DNA of 64,000 nt from Ochrobactrum sp. RH2CCR150 (GCA_014138095.1 JACGXE010000017.1:31013-95012); one strand, 5' to 3'; counted from the first letter of the stretch, positions 9,051 through 19,675 are shown. A program made the numbers and translations. Notes: generated by a model not told the origin, from the sequence alone.

Positions 9051-10027
9051 GAAGGATCTCCTTTCGAGGTGGTAGCGGGGGTAATGGCGTAGTCGCCGTC
9101 CGGCCCCAGCCCATCGACGCGGGCGAGTTCAACCAACCGGCGCGACGATCCGCGCCCGGCAAGGACAGCAACAAGGTCAATCGTCTCGGCAATCAGCGCG
9201 CGCGGGACGGTGATGACGGCTTCCTGGATAAGCTGTTCGAGGCGGCGCAACGCACCGATGCCGGAACCAGCATGTATGGTGCCGATGCCGCCGGGATGTC
9301 CCGTTCCCCAGGCCTTGAGCAGATCAAGCGCTTCGGAACCACGCACCTCCCCGACCGGGATGCGATCAGGGCGAAGCCGCAACGATGAGCGGACCAGATC
9401 GGAGAGCGTCGCCACGCCATCTTTCGTCCGCATGGCGACAAGGTTCGGCGCGGCGCATTGCAACTCGCGCGTATCCTCAATGATGACGACGCGATCGGAA
9501 GTCTTGGCGACTTCCGCCAGCAACGCATTGGTCAGCGTGGTCTTGCCGGTGGATGTGCCGCCGGCGACGAGGATGTTGGCGCGTGCGGCTACGGCTTCGC
9601 GAAGAGTCGCGGCCTGATCGGCGGACATGATGCCGCTCGCCACATAGTCGTCGAGAGTGAACACCGCGACGGCGGGCTTGCGAATGGCGAAGGCGGGTGC
9701 GGCGACGACGGGCGGCAAAAGCCCCTCGAACCGCTCGCCGGTTTCGGGAAGCTCCGCCGAGACGCGGGGTGCGCGAGCGTGAACTTCCGCGCCGACATGA
9801 TGGGCGACCAGCCGCACGATCCGTTCGCCATCGGCGGCGGACAGTGTTTCGCCCGTATCGGCCAGCCCATCGGAAAGTCGGTCGATCCAGATGCGACCGT
9901 CGGGGTTCAGCATCACCTCGATGACGCCGGGGTCTTCGAGAAACCGGGCGATGGAAGGCCCGAGCGCCGTGCGCAGCATCCGCGCGCCGCGTGCGATTGC
10001 CTCCGGTTTTTGGTGGTATGCAGTCAT
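9047..10027 (-). CDS. trbB: TrbB/VirB11-type secretion ATPase
   Basis: A 326-residue hexameric ATPase at the cytoplasmic base of the secretion channel. Motifs include the N-terminal domain ([20 protein letters not shown]), Walker [10 protein letters not shown] near residue 153, the Asp box [12 protein letters not shown], Walker B-like [12 protein letters not shown], and the His box [15 protein letters not shown]. It is the first gene of the trb operon here. In related elements copG and traG precede it directly. In this window an NmrA/HxlR gene pair has been inserted in that position, so trbB has a 200-base upstream region of its own. Confidence 0.94.
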   Translation of the reverse strand: MTAYHQKPEAIARGARMLRTALGPSIARFLEDPGVIEVMLNPDGRIWIDRLSDGLADTGETLSAADGERIVRLVAHHVGAEVHARAPRVSAELPETGERFEGLLPPVVAAPAFAIRKPAVAVFTLDDYVASGIMSADQAATLREAVAARANILVAGGTSTGKTTLTNALLAEVAKTSDRVVIIEDTRELQCAAPNLVAMRTKDGVATLSDLVRSSLRLRPDRIPVGEVRGSEALDLLKAWGTGHPGGIGTIHAGSGIGALRRLEQLIQEAVITVPRALIAETIDLVAVLAGRGSSRRLVELARVDGLGPDGDYAITPATTSKGDPS

Positions 10028-10226
10028 GCCGGCCCCGATTCCGGCGGGGCGCGACAGACGGTCCCCGCATCGGGGTCGATTAAAAGAGCCTGAAATCAGG
10101 CCGATTCAACAAGTATCTAAGTGGATGCGGTGATCTGCGACTATCGGCGGTAAATAGGATGGGTAACGCCTTGGCACGGGTCATGCCCGAGCAATGTCGC
10201 AGCTCAATTCAGGATCGATACTGGTG

Positions 10227-11120
10227 TTATCTCACGGGACCCGTTGTTCCCAGGGCTTCCTCAAGCGCCGCACGCCCGCTGCCCGCAAGCCAGGTGCGCA
10301 GACTCAGTAGCTCCGGGTTGATCTCACGCATAGCATCGAGGTCGACCCTCTCCGAAAGCGGCCCGTCTTCCAGGCTCTTTGCCATATGCGCGAGGTCCGC
10401 ATTTGATGAGAGAACATCATCGGGAAAGCGTTCATAGGTGATCTGACGACCAGCAGCTTCAGTAAACGCCGCCTCCAGCTCGCGCCCTGTCACACGGTCG
10501 CTAGCAATCTTCAGGATCTTCCCGCCGAAACGGACCTTATCGGCAAATACGGCCGCAGCAAATTTGCCGATATCTTCCACGGCAGTCAGGTGAATCGCTT
10601 GATCCCGGCGGATAAGCGACACCAACCGCCCCTGATCCAGGCCGAAGCCCGGCCGCACCAGCATCTCTATGAAGATCATCGGCCGAATGATGGTGGCCGT
10701 GATGGAAAGGTTGCGGACATGCGCCTCGATGCGGGGCTTGGCGTCGAAGCGCGGCACACCAGTCAATTCATCCCCCGCGCTCGCACCCGAAGAATAGACG
10801 AAATGCTCGATACCGCGCTCGGCTGCGATATCCGCGATCGCGAACCCATGGCGCTCTTCATCCTCGGTAGTCAGGTTCCCCGGCAATACGCTGAAGACGC
10901 CATAAGCCTCTTTCATGGCTGCGCGGATGACGTCCCTGTCTTCGAAAGAGCCTTGAAAAAGCTCGGCGCCAGCATTCTGGAGCGTCAGGGATGTGGGCCC
11001 GGCGGCGTCCAATACAAGCGCGCGAACGGGCCATCCCGCTTTCAGCAAGGTTTTGGCGACAGACCCTCCCTGCCGGCCTGTGCCGCCGAAAACCAGAATG
11101 GGTCTCTTGTCATCAGTCAT
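10227..11120 (-). CDS. NmrA/SDR-family NAD(P)-binding protein
   Basis: A 297-residue Rossmann-fold protein of the NmrA (atypical short-chain dehydrogenase) family. The dinucleotide-binding motif VFGGTGRQGGSV is at residues 9-20; YSSGASAG and HLTAVEDIGKFAA also fit the family. The atypical SDRs often sense NADPH or act as reductases; no substrate can be inferred. I chose ATG at 11120 because the frame upstream of it lacks family character and runs into the divergent regulator's promoter. It is transcribed divergently from an HxlR-type regulator, and the pair sits inside the conjugation module as a small cargo unit. Confidence 0.82.
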   Translation of the reverse strand: MTDDKRPILVFGGTGRQGGSVAKTLLKAGWPVRALVLDAAGPTSLTLQNAGAELFQGSFEDRDVIRAAMKEAYGVFSVLPGNLTTEDEERHGFAIADIAAERGIEHFVYSSGASAGDELTGVPRFDAKPRIEAHVRNLSITATIIRPMIFIEMLVRPGFGLDQGRLVSLIRRDQAIHLTAVEDIGKFAAAVFADKVRFGGKILKIASDRVTGRELEAAFTEAAGRQITYERFPDDVLSSNADLAHMAKSLEDGPLSERVDLDAMREINPELLSLRTWLAGSGRAALEEALGTTGPVR

Positions 11121-11152
11121 TGGATACCCTCGCATGGAACAAGGGCTATCCA

Positions 11153-11166
11153 TATATACCAATATA
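11153..11166. promoter_or_regulatory. Candidate HxlR operator (TATAT-N4-ATATA)
   Basis: A perfect inverted repeat with five-base arms, TATAT and ATATA, separated by ACCA, sits midway between the divergent NmrA and HxlR genes. MarR/HxlR-type winged-helix proteins typically bind short AT-rich dyads in such positions and repress both directions. Seen directly: the dyad. Inferred: its use as the operator. Confidence 0.4.
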
Positions 11167-11209
11167 AACCTGCCGGAAGACGGCACATTTTTCAGCATCA
11201 GGCACAAGG

Positions 11210-11623
11210 ATGATACCCTTGGATAAACAAATACATGCCGAGGCCCCACAAAGATCTGAGGACAGCCAGGTGTTCACGCCCATTCCATCAAACGGTGTCT
11301 GCGCCCTGTTGAGCGACAAGTGGACCATTCCAGTCCTTTGGCGGCTTTCACTCGCCGAGGAAAATCGGCTCCGCTTCTCAAAGCTCAAAAAGGAGGTGGA
11401 CGGCATCACGCAGCGCATGCTGACACTTACACTTCGCAACCTTGAACGCGATGGGCTGGTTACCCGCCATTATTTCCCGGAAGTGCCACCGCGGGTAGAG
11501 TATGAGTTGACCGATATAGGCATCGGAGCCTTGCGCGCCCTTGAGGGGTTTAACTTCTGGGTCCATGACAACCTGCATTCCATCCGAGAGCATCGCCGTG
11601 CTTACGACGAGGTGAGATTGTAA
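11210..11623 (+). CDS. HxlR-family winged-helix transcriptional regulator
   Basis: A 137-residue regulator with the characteristic HxlR layout: LLSDKWTIPVLWRLS at about residues 33-47, the recognition region RFSKLKKEVDGITQRMLTLT, the wing (RDGLVTRHYFPEVPPRVEYE), then LTDIGIGALRALEG. HxlR proteins are dimeric and often control a divergent redox gene, here the NmrA-family gene. The ATG at 11210 has a purine stretch directly before it but no well-spaced ribosome binding site, so the exact start is uncertain. Confidence 0.88.
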   Translation: MIPLDKQIHAEAPQRSEDSQVFTPIPSNGVCALLSDKWTIPVLWRLSLAEENRLRFSKLKKEVDGITQRMLTLTLRNLERDGLVTRHYFPEVPPRVEYELTDIGIGALRALEGFNFWVHDNLHSIREHRRAYDEVRL

Positions 11624-11630
11624 GCCCTCA

Positions 11631-12116
11631 TCATTCAGGCCGAACACCAGAAAAGGGCGCGTCGACCGACAGTTCTTCTTTGGTCGCTCCTGCCGGAGCC
11701 TGATGGGAAGGTTCGATGTCACGCGAAAGCTCTTTCAGGAACCTGTCTCCAGTTGCCAGCCTGCGGCCGAGGTTCTGCATGAAGCCCTCGAAACGCTCAT
11801 TCCCCTTGATGCGTGCGGACTGTTTGGCGCTGTCCGGCAATGGTGGGGTCATGGTCAGCCAAAACTGGACGAACAGGGAAAGGGTCTCGCCGAGGACGGC
11901 GAGATCTTCGTCCAGCGTGCCGATCTGCCTGCCGATCTTGTCCAGGCGGCGCGACATGGCCGCTTCCAGCCGATCCGATGTGTCGCCCGACAGAAAGGAT
12001 GCGACCGCCGCCTCGATGATGGCGGACTTCGATACCTGCCGGCGCAGCGACAGCGCCTCGACCTGCTTGAGCAGTTCCGGGTCGAAATAGACATTCATGC
12101 GGGTGCGGGTCGTCAT
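11631..12116 (-). CDS. CopG-family ribbon-helix-helix protein of the tra operon
   Basis: A 161-residue protein whose N-terminus is a ribbon-helix-helix domain (RMNVYFDPELLKQVEALSLR, then VSKSAIIEAAVASFLS). The rest is helical, with SRRLDKIGRQIGTLDEDLAV likely forming a coiled coil. CopG-like proteins follow traG in alphaproteobacterial Trb modules and are usually assumed to regulate transfer genes. I chose ATG at 12116, after the traG stop (12127), rather than the upstream ATG at 12146, which would overlap traG. The stop lies eight bases from the convergent HxlR gene. Confidence 0.85.
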   Translation of the reverse strand: MTTRTRMNVYFDPELLKQVEALSLRRQVSKSAIIEAAVASFLSGDTSDRLEAAMSRRLDKIGRQIGTLDEDLAVLGETLSLFVQFWLTMTPPLPDSAKQSARIKGNERFEGFMQNLGRRLATGDRFLKELSRDIEPSHQAPAGATKEELSVDAPFSGVRPE

Positions 12117-12126
12117 TGGCTCCCCC

Positions 12127-14112
12127 TCAAAGCTCGATGCCGTCATCGGGGTTCATGGACGCCTGCCGGGCGATCATCCGCATCCGCGAGCGCAGCGCGC
12201 GGGCCTTGGCGGCGTCCACGTCCGGCTCGTCGTCCAGAATGTCGAACTCCTGGGCTGGCGGTGTTGGCGGCGGGATAATTTCCTCTTGGCTTGGTAACTC
12301 CGGCTCGCGGCGGATGCCGGCATTGTCGGGGTCGCCCTCCGCGCCGCTGGGAGCGGCCGGCGCTGATCTTTCCGCCGTTACGATGATGCGGCTCGTCCAG
12401 TCGTCGGTTGCCGGCTTAGTCGCGGGAACGGATGGCAGCTTGGGCGGCTGCAGGATGCGCTCCTGCAATCGCGCATCCTCGAAATAGCGGGCCTTCTTCG
12501 CCCGGATCGGCGGCGTGCCAGCAACCATGACGATCTCGTCGGCGGGCGGAAGCTGCATGATCTCGCCGGGCGTGAGCAGCGGTCGCGCCGTTTCCTGCCG
12601 CGACACCATCAGATGCCCGAGCCAGGGCGCGAGGCGATGGCCGGCATAGTTGGTAGAATCGCGCATTTCGGTCGCGGTGCCGAGGGAGTCCGACACACGC
12701 TTGGCGGTGCGCTCGTCATTGGTGGCGAAGGCAACGCGAACATGGCAGTTGTCGAGAATGCTGTTGTTCGGCCCGTAGGCGCGCTCGATCTGGTTGAGCG
12801 ATTGGGCGATCAGGAAGGATTTGAGGCCGTAGCCCGCCATGAAGGCGAGCGCGGACTCGAAAAAATCCAACCTGCCCAATGCGGGAAACTCGTCCAGCAT
12901 CATGAGCAGACGATGCCGCTTGCCGGATAGGGTCAGTTCCTCGGTCAGCCTGCGGCCGATCTGGTTGAGGATGAGCCGGATCAGCGGCTTCGTCCGGTTG
13001 ATGTCGGAGGGCGGAACGACAAGGTAGAGCGTGACCGGCTCCCGTCTGCCGACAAGATCGGCAATCCGCCAATCGCAGCGGTCTGTGACGCGTGCCACGA
13101 CAGGATCGCGATAGAGGCCGAGAAACGACATGGCGGTGGACAGCACCCCCGACCGTTCGTTCTCGCTCTTGTTCAGCAACTCGCGCGCCGACGACGCGAT
13201 GACGGGATGGACGCCTGCCTCGCCCAGATGCGGCGTGTCCATCATCGCGCGCAACGTCGCCTCGACGGGGCGGCGCGGATCGGACAGGAAGTTGGCGACA
13301 CCGGACAGGGTTTTATCCTTCTCGGCATAGAGGATGTGCAGGATTGCGCCGACCAGCAGGCTATGGCTGGTCTTTTCCCAATGGTTGCGCTTGTCGAGGC
13401 TGCCTTCTGGATCGACCAATATGTCCGCGATGTTCTGCACATCGCGGACTTCCCATTCGCCCTGCCGCACCTCCAGTAACGGGTTATAGGCGGAGGACTT
13501 GGCGTTGGTCGGATCGAAAAGCAGGACGCGGCCGTGCTTGCTCCGAAAGCCGGCCGTCAGGGTCCAGTTCTCGCCCTTGATGTCGTGGACAATGCAGCTT
13601 CCCGGCCAGGTCAGCAGTGTCGGAACCACAAGGCCGACGCCTTTGCCGGACCTCGTAGGGGCGAAACATAAGATGTGCTCCGGCCCGTCATGGCGCAGAT
13701 AGTCGCGGTCGTATCGGCCGAGCAGGACGCCATCGGGGCCGAGTAGCCCGGCGTTGCGGATCTCCTTATCTTCCGCCCATCGCGCCGAACCGTAGGTGGC
13801 TACGCCGCGCGCCTCGCGCGCCCGGATGATCGACATGAGGATGGCGGCAGCAATCGCGAGGATGCCGCCCGAGGTGGCGATGGCCGCACCCTCCATGAAA
13901 ATCACGGGCGCATAGGCGTCGAATGAGAACCACCACCAGAAGAAGGCGGGCGGATGGTAGAATGGCCAACCGGCCAGATCGAACCAGGGGCTTCCTAGCT
14001 GGGGTTGAAACCCGAGCCGGAACGCTACCCATTGCGTCGCTGCCCAGGTCATCACCATGACAATGGTGAAAACGGCGGCAATCTGCCCCCAGAGTATTCG
14101 GCCTCCGCGCAT
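12127..14112 (-). CDS. traG: TraG/VirD4-type conjugative coupling protein
   Basis: A 661-residue type IV coupling ATPase that brings the relaxase-DNA complex to the secretion channel. It has two N-terminal membrane helices (about residues 8-28 and 70-95), Walker A APTRSGKG near residue 150, Walker B LLMMLDEFPALG near residue 400, and YAGHRLAPWLGHLMVSRQETAR. ATG at 14112 gives a normal N-terminus; a TTG at 14130 is an alternative. In related elements it lies next to the relaxase gene. Here about 21 kb of cargo separates the two. Confidence 0.94.
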   Translation of the reverse strand: MRGGRILWGQIAAVFTIVMVMTWAATQWVAFRLGFQPQLGSPWFDLAGWPFYHPPAFFWWWFSFDAYAPVIFMEGAAIATSGGILAIAAAILMSIIRAREARGVATYGSARWAEDKEIRNAGLLGPDGVLLGRYDRDYLRHDGPEHILCFAPTRSGKGVGLVVPTLLTWPGSCIVHDIKGENWTLTAGFRSKHGRVLLFDPTNAKSSAYNPLLEVRQGEWEVRDVQNIADILVDPEGSLDKRNHWEKTSHSLLVGAILHILYAEKDKTLSGVANFLSDPRRPVEATLRAMMDTPHLGEAGVHPVIASSARELLNKSENERSGVLSTAMSFLGLYRDPVVARVTDRCDWRIADLVGRREPVTLYLVVPPSDINRTKPLIRLILNQIGRRLTEELTLSGKRHRLLMMLDEFPALGRLDFFESALAFMAGYGLKSFLIAQSLNQIERAYGPNNSILDNCHVRVAFATNDERTAKRVSDSLGTATEMRDSTNYAGHRLAPWLGHLMVSRQETARPLLTPGEIMQLPPADEIVMVAGTPPIRAKKARYFEDARLQERILQPPKLPSVPATKPATDDWTSRIIVTAERSAPAAPSGAEGDPDNAGIRREPELPSQEEIIPPPTPPAQEFDILDDEPDVDAAKARALRSRMRMIARQASMNPDDGIEL

Positions 14113-14268
14113 AGTGACTCCAATCAGCAAAAGTGCCGGAACCGATCAGAGAATGGAGTATTTTAAGCGGAGCAACAAAACATACGTAGCTGTAGGGCTA
14201 TCGGATACTATTGGCGGCAAATCGGACGACTTGGGGCAAATCAAATTCGGGACCGATTACCCTGATCT

Positions 14269-14505
14269 CTACGACTTCACCAACTTCGGGGCGAACAGGC
14301 GCACCTCATGCCCGATGGCGGTCAGCTTCCGCGCCCAATGCTAGGCGGTCGCGCAAGCTTCCATTACAACGATGCACCCAGCGTGACACGACAAACTGCT
14401 TGCGCGACAGCTTCTTGCGAAACAAGACCTTGCCGCCCGCTGTGGCCCCATGCAACTGAGAAACCTGCTTCGCCAGGTCACGCCGATAACCGAGATTTCC
14501 TTCAT
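14269..14505 (-). pseudogene. Remnant of an IS110-family transposase (N-terminal part)
   Basis: Short pieces of an IS110-type transposase N-terminus can be read in different minus-strand frames: MKEISVIGV (from 14505), then DLAKQVSQLHGATAGGKVLF, then CIVVMEACATA, and finally HWARKLTAIGHEVRLFAPKL, ending at a stop at 14269. IS110 transposases begin with the RuvC-like motif IGVDLAK, as reconstructed here. At least two frameshifts and the loss of the remainder make it non-functional. No terminal repeats can be assigned. It lies at the border of the conjugation module and the biotin operon, so it may mark the event that brought in the cargo. Confidence 0.75.
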
Positions 14506-14642
14506 GGCAATTCCTTCTGATCCTTTCTGGATCACTGTGGCACACAAGTGCCGTCAGGAGGGGCTACCCAACCCATTATCAAAGCCTCCTGCCGCCTCAC
14601 CATTGTTTCTCAGTACCGTATGGCTTTCGTTAGGCCCGGATA

Positions 14643-15635
14643 TCAACTTCGAACAACGACAGCTCCGCCGGTCAGCCCTGCCCCGGCAGCAGTCAGAAGC
14701 AGAAATTCACCGTCAGCAAACCTCTTTTTGCTGTTTGAAATGGATAATGAAAGTGGGATGGTGGCGGCAGATGAATTTCCATAAGTTTCAATCGTCTGAA
14801 CCGTCTTTGCCTGATCTATGCCGATATTATTGCATAGCGCGCCGAACATGCGCGCGTTGCCCTGATGCGGAATGAAGCGATCGACATCGTCGCCAGCAAT
14901 CCCCACCTGATCCAGCACACGGCACGAAGCCTGCGTCATGAGGCCCAGCGCGCGAGAAAAAACCTCACGACCGTCCCGCATCGTCATCATAAATTCTTCC
15001 GGCCCTATCTCCGATGAGAATGGGCGTATGCTACCGCCTGCCGGGATTTGGATCAAATCATAGCCACTTCCATCCGATAATAGGTCGGTAGCGATAATAC
15101 CGCGCCGGGGATTCCGATCTGGCACGAGCACAACAGCACCTGCCGCATCGGCGAAGAGCACGGCACTTGCCCGTTCGGCAGGATTGATACGGCGGCTGAG
15201 GATATTTGCGGATGCCACCAGTACGGCACGACCTTGGGTGCGAACAAAACCATCGGCAAGAGTGAGTGCATAAAGAAAGCCGGAACAGGCACCGGCGAGA
15301 TCAATCCCGCCCGATCGTGACAGTCCCAGCCGATGTGCAAGCAGCGGTGCGGAAGGTGGCAGAAGATAGTCCGGCGTGGAGGTTGCCAGCAATGTCAGTG
15401 CGATATCGTCAGGGGCGATTTCCGCATCTTCCAGCGCCATGCGGCCAGCTTCGGCGGCAAGGCCGCTCAGCGTGTCACCCTCCTCCGCCCAATAACGTGT
15501 CCGTATCCCTGTCCGACGTTCGATCCAGCCTGCTTCAAGTCCCAAACGTGTCTCGATTTCGGCATTCTCGACGCAGCGCGCCGGCACGGCGTGCCCGAAG
15601 CCCGCCAGCCGCGATGACCGACCCGCGATCATCAC
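14643..15635 (-). CDS. bioZ: BioZ, beta-ketoacyl-ACP synthase III-like enzyme of biotin synthesis
   Basis: A 330-residue thiolase-fold protein related to FabH. The catalytic triad is visible: Cys about 117 in [11 protein letters not shown], His about 256 in PHQGNARM, and Asn in [11 protein letters not shown]. BioZ makes the pimeloyl-type precursor in Rhizobiales that lack BioC/BioH; position at the end of bioBFDA supports this over a fatty-acid role. GTG at 15635 or ATG at 15632 both overlap the bioA stop. It is the last gene of the operon and ends just before an IS110 remnant. Confidence 0.92.
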   Translation of the reverse strand: MMIAGRSSRLAGFGHAVPARCVENAEIETRLGLEAGWIERRTGIRTRYWAEEGDTLSGLAAEAGRMALEDAEIAPDDIALTLLATSTPDYLLPPSAPLLAHRLGLSRSGGIDLAGACSGFLYALTLADGFVRTQGRAVLVASANILSRRINPAERASAVLFADAAGAVVLVPDRNPRRGIIATDLLSDGSGYDLIQIPAGGSIRPFSSEIGPEEFMMTMRDGREVFSRALGLMTQASCRVLDQVGIAGDDVDRFIPHQGNARMFGALCNNIGIDQAKTVQTIETYGNSSAATIPLSLSISNSKKRFADGEFLLLTAAGAGLTGGAVVVRS

Positions 15636-16897
15636 ACGCGCTCCAGAATGATCGAGGCGACTTCATCGATGGCGTCGAAGGCACGGGCCAGATCGTCTGA
15701 TGTCGAACAATAGGGGGGCATCAGATAAACTACGTTGCCGAGCGGCCGGATGACAAACCCGCGCTCGCGGAACAGACGCCGCATGCGTGGCCCGACTTCG
15801 GCCAGATAACCGCCGGAAGGCACCACGAGATCGAGTGCTGCTATGGTGCCCACCTGCCGGAGATTGGTGAAACGTCTGTCATCGGCAAAGCGCCGCAGAT
15901 GGTCCCCCAGCGTCTGTTCCAGTTGCCCGATACGCTGCGCCACCGGCTCATCCCGCCAGACCTGGAGATTCGCGACGGCAGTGGCGCAGGCAATCGGATT
16001 GGCGGTATAGGAACTCGAATGGAAAAAGGTCTTGCGGCGGTCGGTCGAAAAATGCGCATCGAAGATATCGCCGCTGCACAGCGTGGCCGCCAGCGGCAGG
16101 GAACCGCCGGTCAGGCCCTTCGACGTGCACAGGATATCCGGAGAAATTCCGGCTTGCTCGCATGCGAAAAGACTTCCGGTCCGGCCCCAGCCGGTCATAA
16201 CCTCATCGGCAATGAACAGGCAGCCATGGCGTTCGGTAATCTGTTTCAGCCCGGCCAGAACATCTGCGCCATACATCTTCATGCCGCCGGCGCCGAGCAC
16301 CAGCGGCTCAATCAACAGGGCGGCGACACGGCCTGAACGGCAGAAATGTTCAAGCATATCGAGGGTGGCCTGCACGCTGCCCTGTTCCGGAAAAGCCAGA
16401 CGGTCGACGCCGAAGAGCAGCGGCTCGTAAGCAGCATTGAACACGCCACGTTCGCCGGTGGACATGGTGCCGATCGTATCGCCATGATAGCCATGTTCCA
16501 TCACCACGATGCGATCGCGTTTTTCTCCGCGGTTATGGAAATAACCGAGCGCCATTTTCAGTGCCACTTCCACTGCGGTCGAGCCGCTATCGGAATAAAA
16601 CACGTGTTCCAGCCCGGCGGGGGCAATGTCGATCAGCCCTCTTGCCAGCGCCTCGGCAGGCTCGTGGGAAAATTCCGCAAAAATCACCTGATCGAAGGCC
16701 TCCGTCGCGGCACGGATGGCGGCCATGATCGCCGGGTGCCGGTGACCATGGGTGATGACCCACCAGGATGAAATCGCATCGAACAGCCGAGTGCCATCCT
16801 CATCGACGAGATAGGCACCCTGCGTCGACACGATGCGTTTCATCGGCGGCTCCAGCCCGTGCTGGGTGAAGGGATGCCAGATGGGCGAAGGGCTCAT
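15632..16897 (-). CDS. bioA: BioA, adenosylmethionine-8-amino-7-oxononanoate aminotransferase
   Basis: A 421-residue class III PLP-dependent aminotransferase that converts 7-keto-8-aminopelargonate to 7,8-diaminopelargonate. Motifs: IWHPFTQH near the N-terminus, [14 protein letters not shown], the cofactor-binding [12 protein letters not shown] near residue 231, and the PLP lysine in CTSKGLTGG near residue 260. Start and stop overlap bioD and bioZ by four bases each, so the operon is translationally coupled. Confidence 0.95.
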   Translation of the reverse strand: MSPSPIWHPFTQHGLEPPMKRIVSTQGAYLVDEDGTRLFDAISSWWVITHGHRHPAIMAAIRAATEAFDQVIFAEFSHEPAEALARGLIDIAPAGLEHVFYSDSGSTAVEVALKMALGYFHNRGEKRDRIVVMEHGYHGDTIGTMSTGERGVFNAAYEPLLFGVDRLAFPEQGSVQATLDMLEHFCRSGRVAALLIEPLVLGAGGMKMYGADVLAGLKQITERHGCLFIADEVMTGWGRTGSLFACEQAGISPDILCTSKGLTGGSLPLAATLCSGDIFDAHFSTDRRKTFFHSSSYTANPIACATAVANLQVWRDEPVAQRIGQLEQTLGDHLRRFADDRRFTNLRQVGTIAALDLVVPSGGYLAEVGPRMRRLFRERGFVIRPLGNVVYLMPPYCSTSDDLARAFDAIDEVASIILERV

Positions 16898-17532
16898 GCC
16901 GTAGCCTCCAGAAAATCGGCAGGATTAAATTGCCGGGCGAAAGCCTGATGCAGCGCCCCGGCGGTCATCTGAGGCAAACGCGGCAGACGGCCGAGTGCAC
17001 GAACCCCGCCGATATCGGTGATGATGCGCTCATTTTCCGCGTGCTCGTCGCCGATGAAAACCAGGCCATGCACCGGAATGGCCCGTAACCGCAGCGCCTC
17101 AAGCGACAGCAGCGTGTGGTTGATGGTGCCGAGCGCAGTTCTGGCGCAAAGGATCAGCGGTATTTGCCAGCCGGCGAAGATATCGGCAAACAGCAATTTG
17201 TCGGTCAACGGCACCAGAAGCCCGCCCGCCCCTTCAATTACCAGCGGCCCCTCCGTTTCCGGCGGTTGCAGGAGTGCGGGATCGATCGTCACATTCTCGA
17301 GACGCGCCGAAAGATGCGGCGAGGCCGGCATTTTGAGGCGATAAGCTTCCGGCAGGATGCGGGTGCGCGGCGCACCACCCAGCCGCTCCACGGTCTGGCT
17401 ATCGGTCTCCTCTTCCAGCCCGGATTGGACCGGCTTCCAGTAGGAAGCCTGCAGGGCGTGGGTAAGCGCTGCGGCAAAAACCGTCTTGCCGATGCCCGTA
17501 TCGGTGCCGGAAATGACGAAACGAAGGCTCAT
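16894..17532 (-). CDS. bioD: BioD, dethiobiotin synthetase
   Basis: A 212-residue P-loop ligase that closes the ureido ring of dethiobiotin using ATP and CO2. The P-loop [10 protein letters not shown] is at residues 10-19, followed by [15 protein letters not shown] and the conserved [12 protein letters not shown] near residue 100. Length is slightly short but normal for alphaproteobacterial BioD. It overlaps bioF upstream and bioA downstream by ATGA junctions. Confidence 0.94.
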   Translation of the reverse strand: MSLRFVISGTDTGIGKTVFAAALTHALQASYWKPVQSGLEEETDSQTVERLGGAPRTRILPEAYRLKMPASPHLSARLENVTIDPALLQPPETEGPLVIEGAGGLLVPLTDKLLFADIFAGWQIPLILCARTALGTINHTLLSLEALRLRAIPVHGLVFIGDEHAENERIITDIGGVRALGRLPRLPQMTAGALHQAFARQFNPADFLEATA

Positions 17533-18674
17533 GCCCGTTCCTCCTTCAATGCGAAGGCAAGATGCCCGACCATATCGGCAATCTGGCTTTCATCCACATT
17601 CAGCGTGATGGAAAGACGCAGGCGCGCCGTTCCCTCGGGCACCGTCGGCGGGCGGATCGCCCGTACGTCAAAACCGCTTTCACGCAGGTGCGCAGCTATG
17701 CCGAGCGAACGGGCGTTGTCGCCGATTATCACCGGCATGATCTGCGAACCGCTGGGTGTGACCCCGAGCCGGGAGTTTAGTTCTTCACCGGCAAAATTTA
17801 TCAGTTCCGCCAGCCGCGACTGCCGCCAACCTTCCTCGGCGATGATCAACAAGGCTTCCCGCACCGCCGCCGCCATTAGCGGCGAAGGCGCGGTGGAATA
17901 GATGAAACCCCGGGCGCGGTTGATGAGGTAGTCGGCAAGAACCGCAGGCGCGCTCAGAAGTGCGCCGGAAAGGCCAAGCGCCTTGCCGCAGGTGTGCAGC
18001 GCCACCACATTGCCCCGCCCTTCCAGTTCTGCCGCAAGGCCACGACCACCGGGTCCGAAAACGCCGGTGGCATGCGCCTCATCGACCACAAGAAAACCGC
18101 CATGCCGTTCGGCAAGTTCGGCAAGCGCCGCAAGCGGCGCCCGGTCGCCATCCATGGAGTAAAGGCTTTCAACCGCGATCCACGGCCGTCCACGACCGCC
18201 AGCCTGACGCCAGCGGCTTATTTCCCGCTCGAATGCCCCGACCTCGTTATGCGGCACGGCGAGCGCCTGCGCCTTGCCGGCCGCTATACCATCATGCACG
18301 CTCGCATGGATCAGCGCATCGTAGAGCACAAGATCGTCCCGCAGCGGAAAGGTGGAAAAAAGTGCGACATTGGCGGCGAAACCGCTACCGAAATAGATCG
18401 TTTTTTCCGTACCGAAAAACGCGGCTGCCTCCGCCTCCAGCGCCTCATGTTCCGGGTGGTTGCCGCGCAGCAAGCGTGAGCCGCCAGCGCCGACCGGCAC
18501 GCCCCTTTCGATTGCTTCGGTCATCGCCGCCTTCAGCCGGGGTGCATCGGCAAGTCCGAGATAGTCGTTGGAGGTGAAATCGATCCCCTGCTGGGGAGAG
18601 AGCGCCCGTAGCCGCGATTTGCGGTGCAGACCGGCAAGTTTCACCTCGTAAGCGGAGAGTGCCGATGCGCTCAC
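17529..18674 (-). CDS. bioF: BioF, 8-amino-7-oxononanoate synthase
   Basis: A 381-residue PLP enzyme of the alpha-oxoamine synthase family that condenses pimeloyl thioester with alanine. Motifs: [11 protein letters not shown] near residue 30, [32 protein letters not shown] near residue 196, and the PLP lysine in [12 protein letters not shown] near residue 228. The ATG at 18674 overlaps the bioB stop by four bases. Confidence 0.94.
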   Translation of the reverse strand: MSASALSAYEVKLAGLHRKSRLRALSPQQGIDFTSNDYLGLADAPRLKAAMTEAIERGVPVGAGGSRLLRGNHPEHEALEAEAAAFFGTEKTIYFGSGFAANVALFSTFPLRDDLVLYDALIHASVHDGIAAGKAQALAVPHNEVGAFEREISRWRQAGGRGRPWIAVESLYSMDGDRAPLAALAELAERHGGFLVVDEAHATGVFGPGGRGLAAELEGRGNVVALHTCGKALGLSGALLSAPAVLADYLINRARGFIYSTAPSPLMAAAVREALLIIAEEGWRQSRLAELINFAGEELNSRLGVTPSGSQIMPVIIGDNARSLGIAAHLRESGFDVRAIRPPTVPEGTARLRLSITLNVDESQIADMVGHLAFALKEERA

Positions 18675-19675
18675 CGGCCCTCTCCGGATTGTGCAGGCTG
18701 CAACTCCATCGGCTTAAGACCCAGACGCCGGAACAGTGCCGTATCGTGATCCTCACCCGGATTATCGGCCGTCAGCAGCGTTTCACCGACGAAAATGGAA
18801 TTGGCTCCGGCCAGAAAACAGAGCGCCTGCGTTTCGTCGCTCATCTCGGTGCGCCCGGCGGAAAGCCGCACATGCGAACGCGGCATCAGGATTCGCGCCA
18901 GTGCGATGGTGCGGACGAAATCGATCGGGTCGACCGGATCGGCGTCGGCGAGCTTGGAACCGGGGATCGGGATCAGCATGTTGATCGGCACGCTTTCCGG
19001 TGGAACCGGCAGATTGGCGAGCGTCACCAGCATCGAAATGCGGTCCTCGACCGTTTCCCCCATGCCGAGAATGCCGCCGGCACAGACCTTGATACCCGCA
19101 TCACGGACATTGGCGAGCGTTTCCAGCCGATCTTCAAAAGTGCGGGTAGTGATGATCTGCGAATAAAAGCGCTCGGACGTATCGACGTTATGATTGTAAT
19201 AATCGAGCCCCGCATCAGCGAGCCGTTCGGATTGCTCCGGTGTCAGCATGCCGAGTGTCATGCAGGTCTCCATACCGAGCGCCTTGACACCCTCGACCAT
19301 CGCCACCACGGCCTCCATATCGCGTTCCTTGGGATTGCGCCAGGCCGCGCCCATGCAATAACGCGTCGCCCCACCTTCCTTCGCCTTGCGCGCCTCGGCC
19401 AGCACCCGCTGCACCTCCATGAGCTTGGAGGCCTTCAGACCCGTCGGGTTGCGCGCGGACTGGCTGCAGTAACTGCAATCCTCGGGGCATCCACCCGTTT
19501 TGATGGACAGGAGCCTGCTCATCTGGATGGCATTGGCATCGAAATGACGGCGATGCACCTGTTGGGCTTGGAAAAGCAGATCGTTAAAAGCTAAATTATA
19601 GATAAAAATAGCCTCTGAGATCGAGACTCGACCTGCCTTTGACCCAAAAAAATCCTTATCTCGTACTGATGGCAT
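18671..19675 (-). CDS. bioB: BioB, biotin synthase (radical SAM)
   Basis: A 334-residue radical-SAM enzyme that inserts sulphur into dethiobiotin. The CxxxCxxC cluster motif CPEDCSYC lies at about residues 61-68; [21 protein letters not shown] and SAGRTEMS are further BioB signatures. The frame is open to 19843, but family similarity starts around [17 protein letters not shown], so ATG at 19675 is preferred. No strong ribosome binding site precedes it. A perfect BioR-type box lies inside the coding sequence about 70-80 bases after this start and a near-match lies upstream. First gene of bioBFDAZ. Confidence 0.92.
   Translation of the reverse strand: MPSVRDKDFFGSKAGRVSISEAIFIYNLAFNDLLFQAQQVHRRHFDANAIQMSRLLSIKTGGCPEDCSYCSQSARNPTGLKASKLMEVQRVLAEARKAKEGGATRYCMGAAWRNPKERDMEAVVAMVEGVKALGMETCMTLGMLTPEQSERLADAGLDYYNHNVDTSERFYSQIITTRTFEDRLETLANVRDAGIKVCAGGILGMGETVEDRISMLVTLANLPVPPESVPINMLIPIPGSKLADADPVDPIDFVRTIALARILMPRSHVRLSAGRTEMSDETQALCFLAGANSIFVGETLLTADNPGEDHDTALFRRLGLKPMELQPAQSGEGR
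19596..19605. promoter_or_regulatory. Perfect BioR-type box TTATAGATAA inside the 5' end of bioB
   Basis: TTATAGATAA fits the palindromic BioR consensus TTATMKATAA exactly. On the coding strand it encodes part of the AIFIYNL segment, which corresponds to a conserved part of BioB. So it is either an operator placed in the coding sequence or a coincidence of codon choice. The second, upstream near-match and the adjacent GntR gene favour a real site. Confidence 0.55.
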
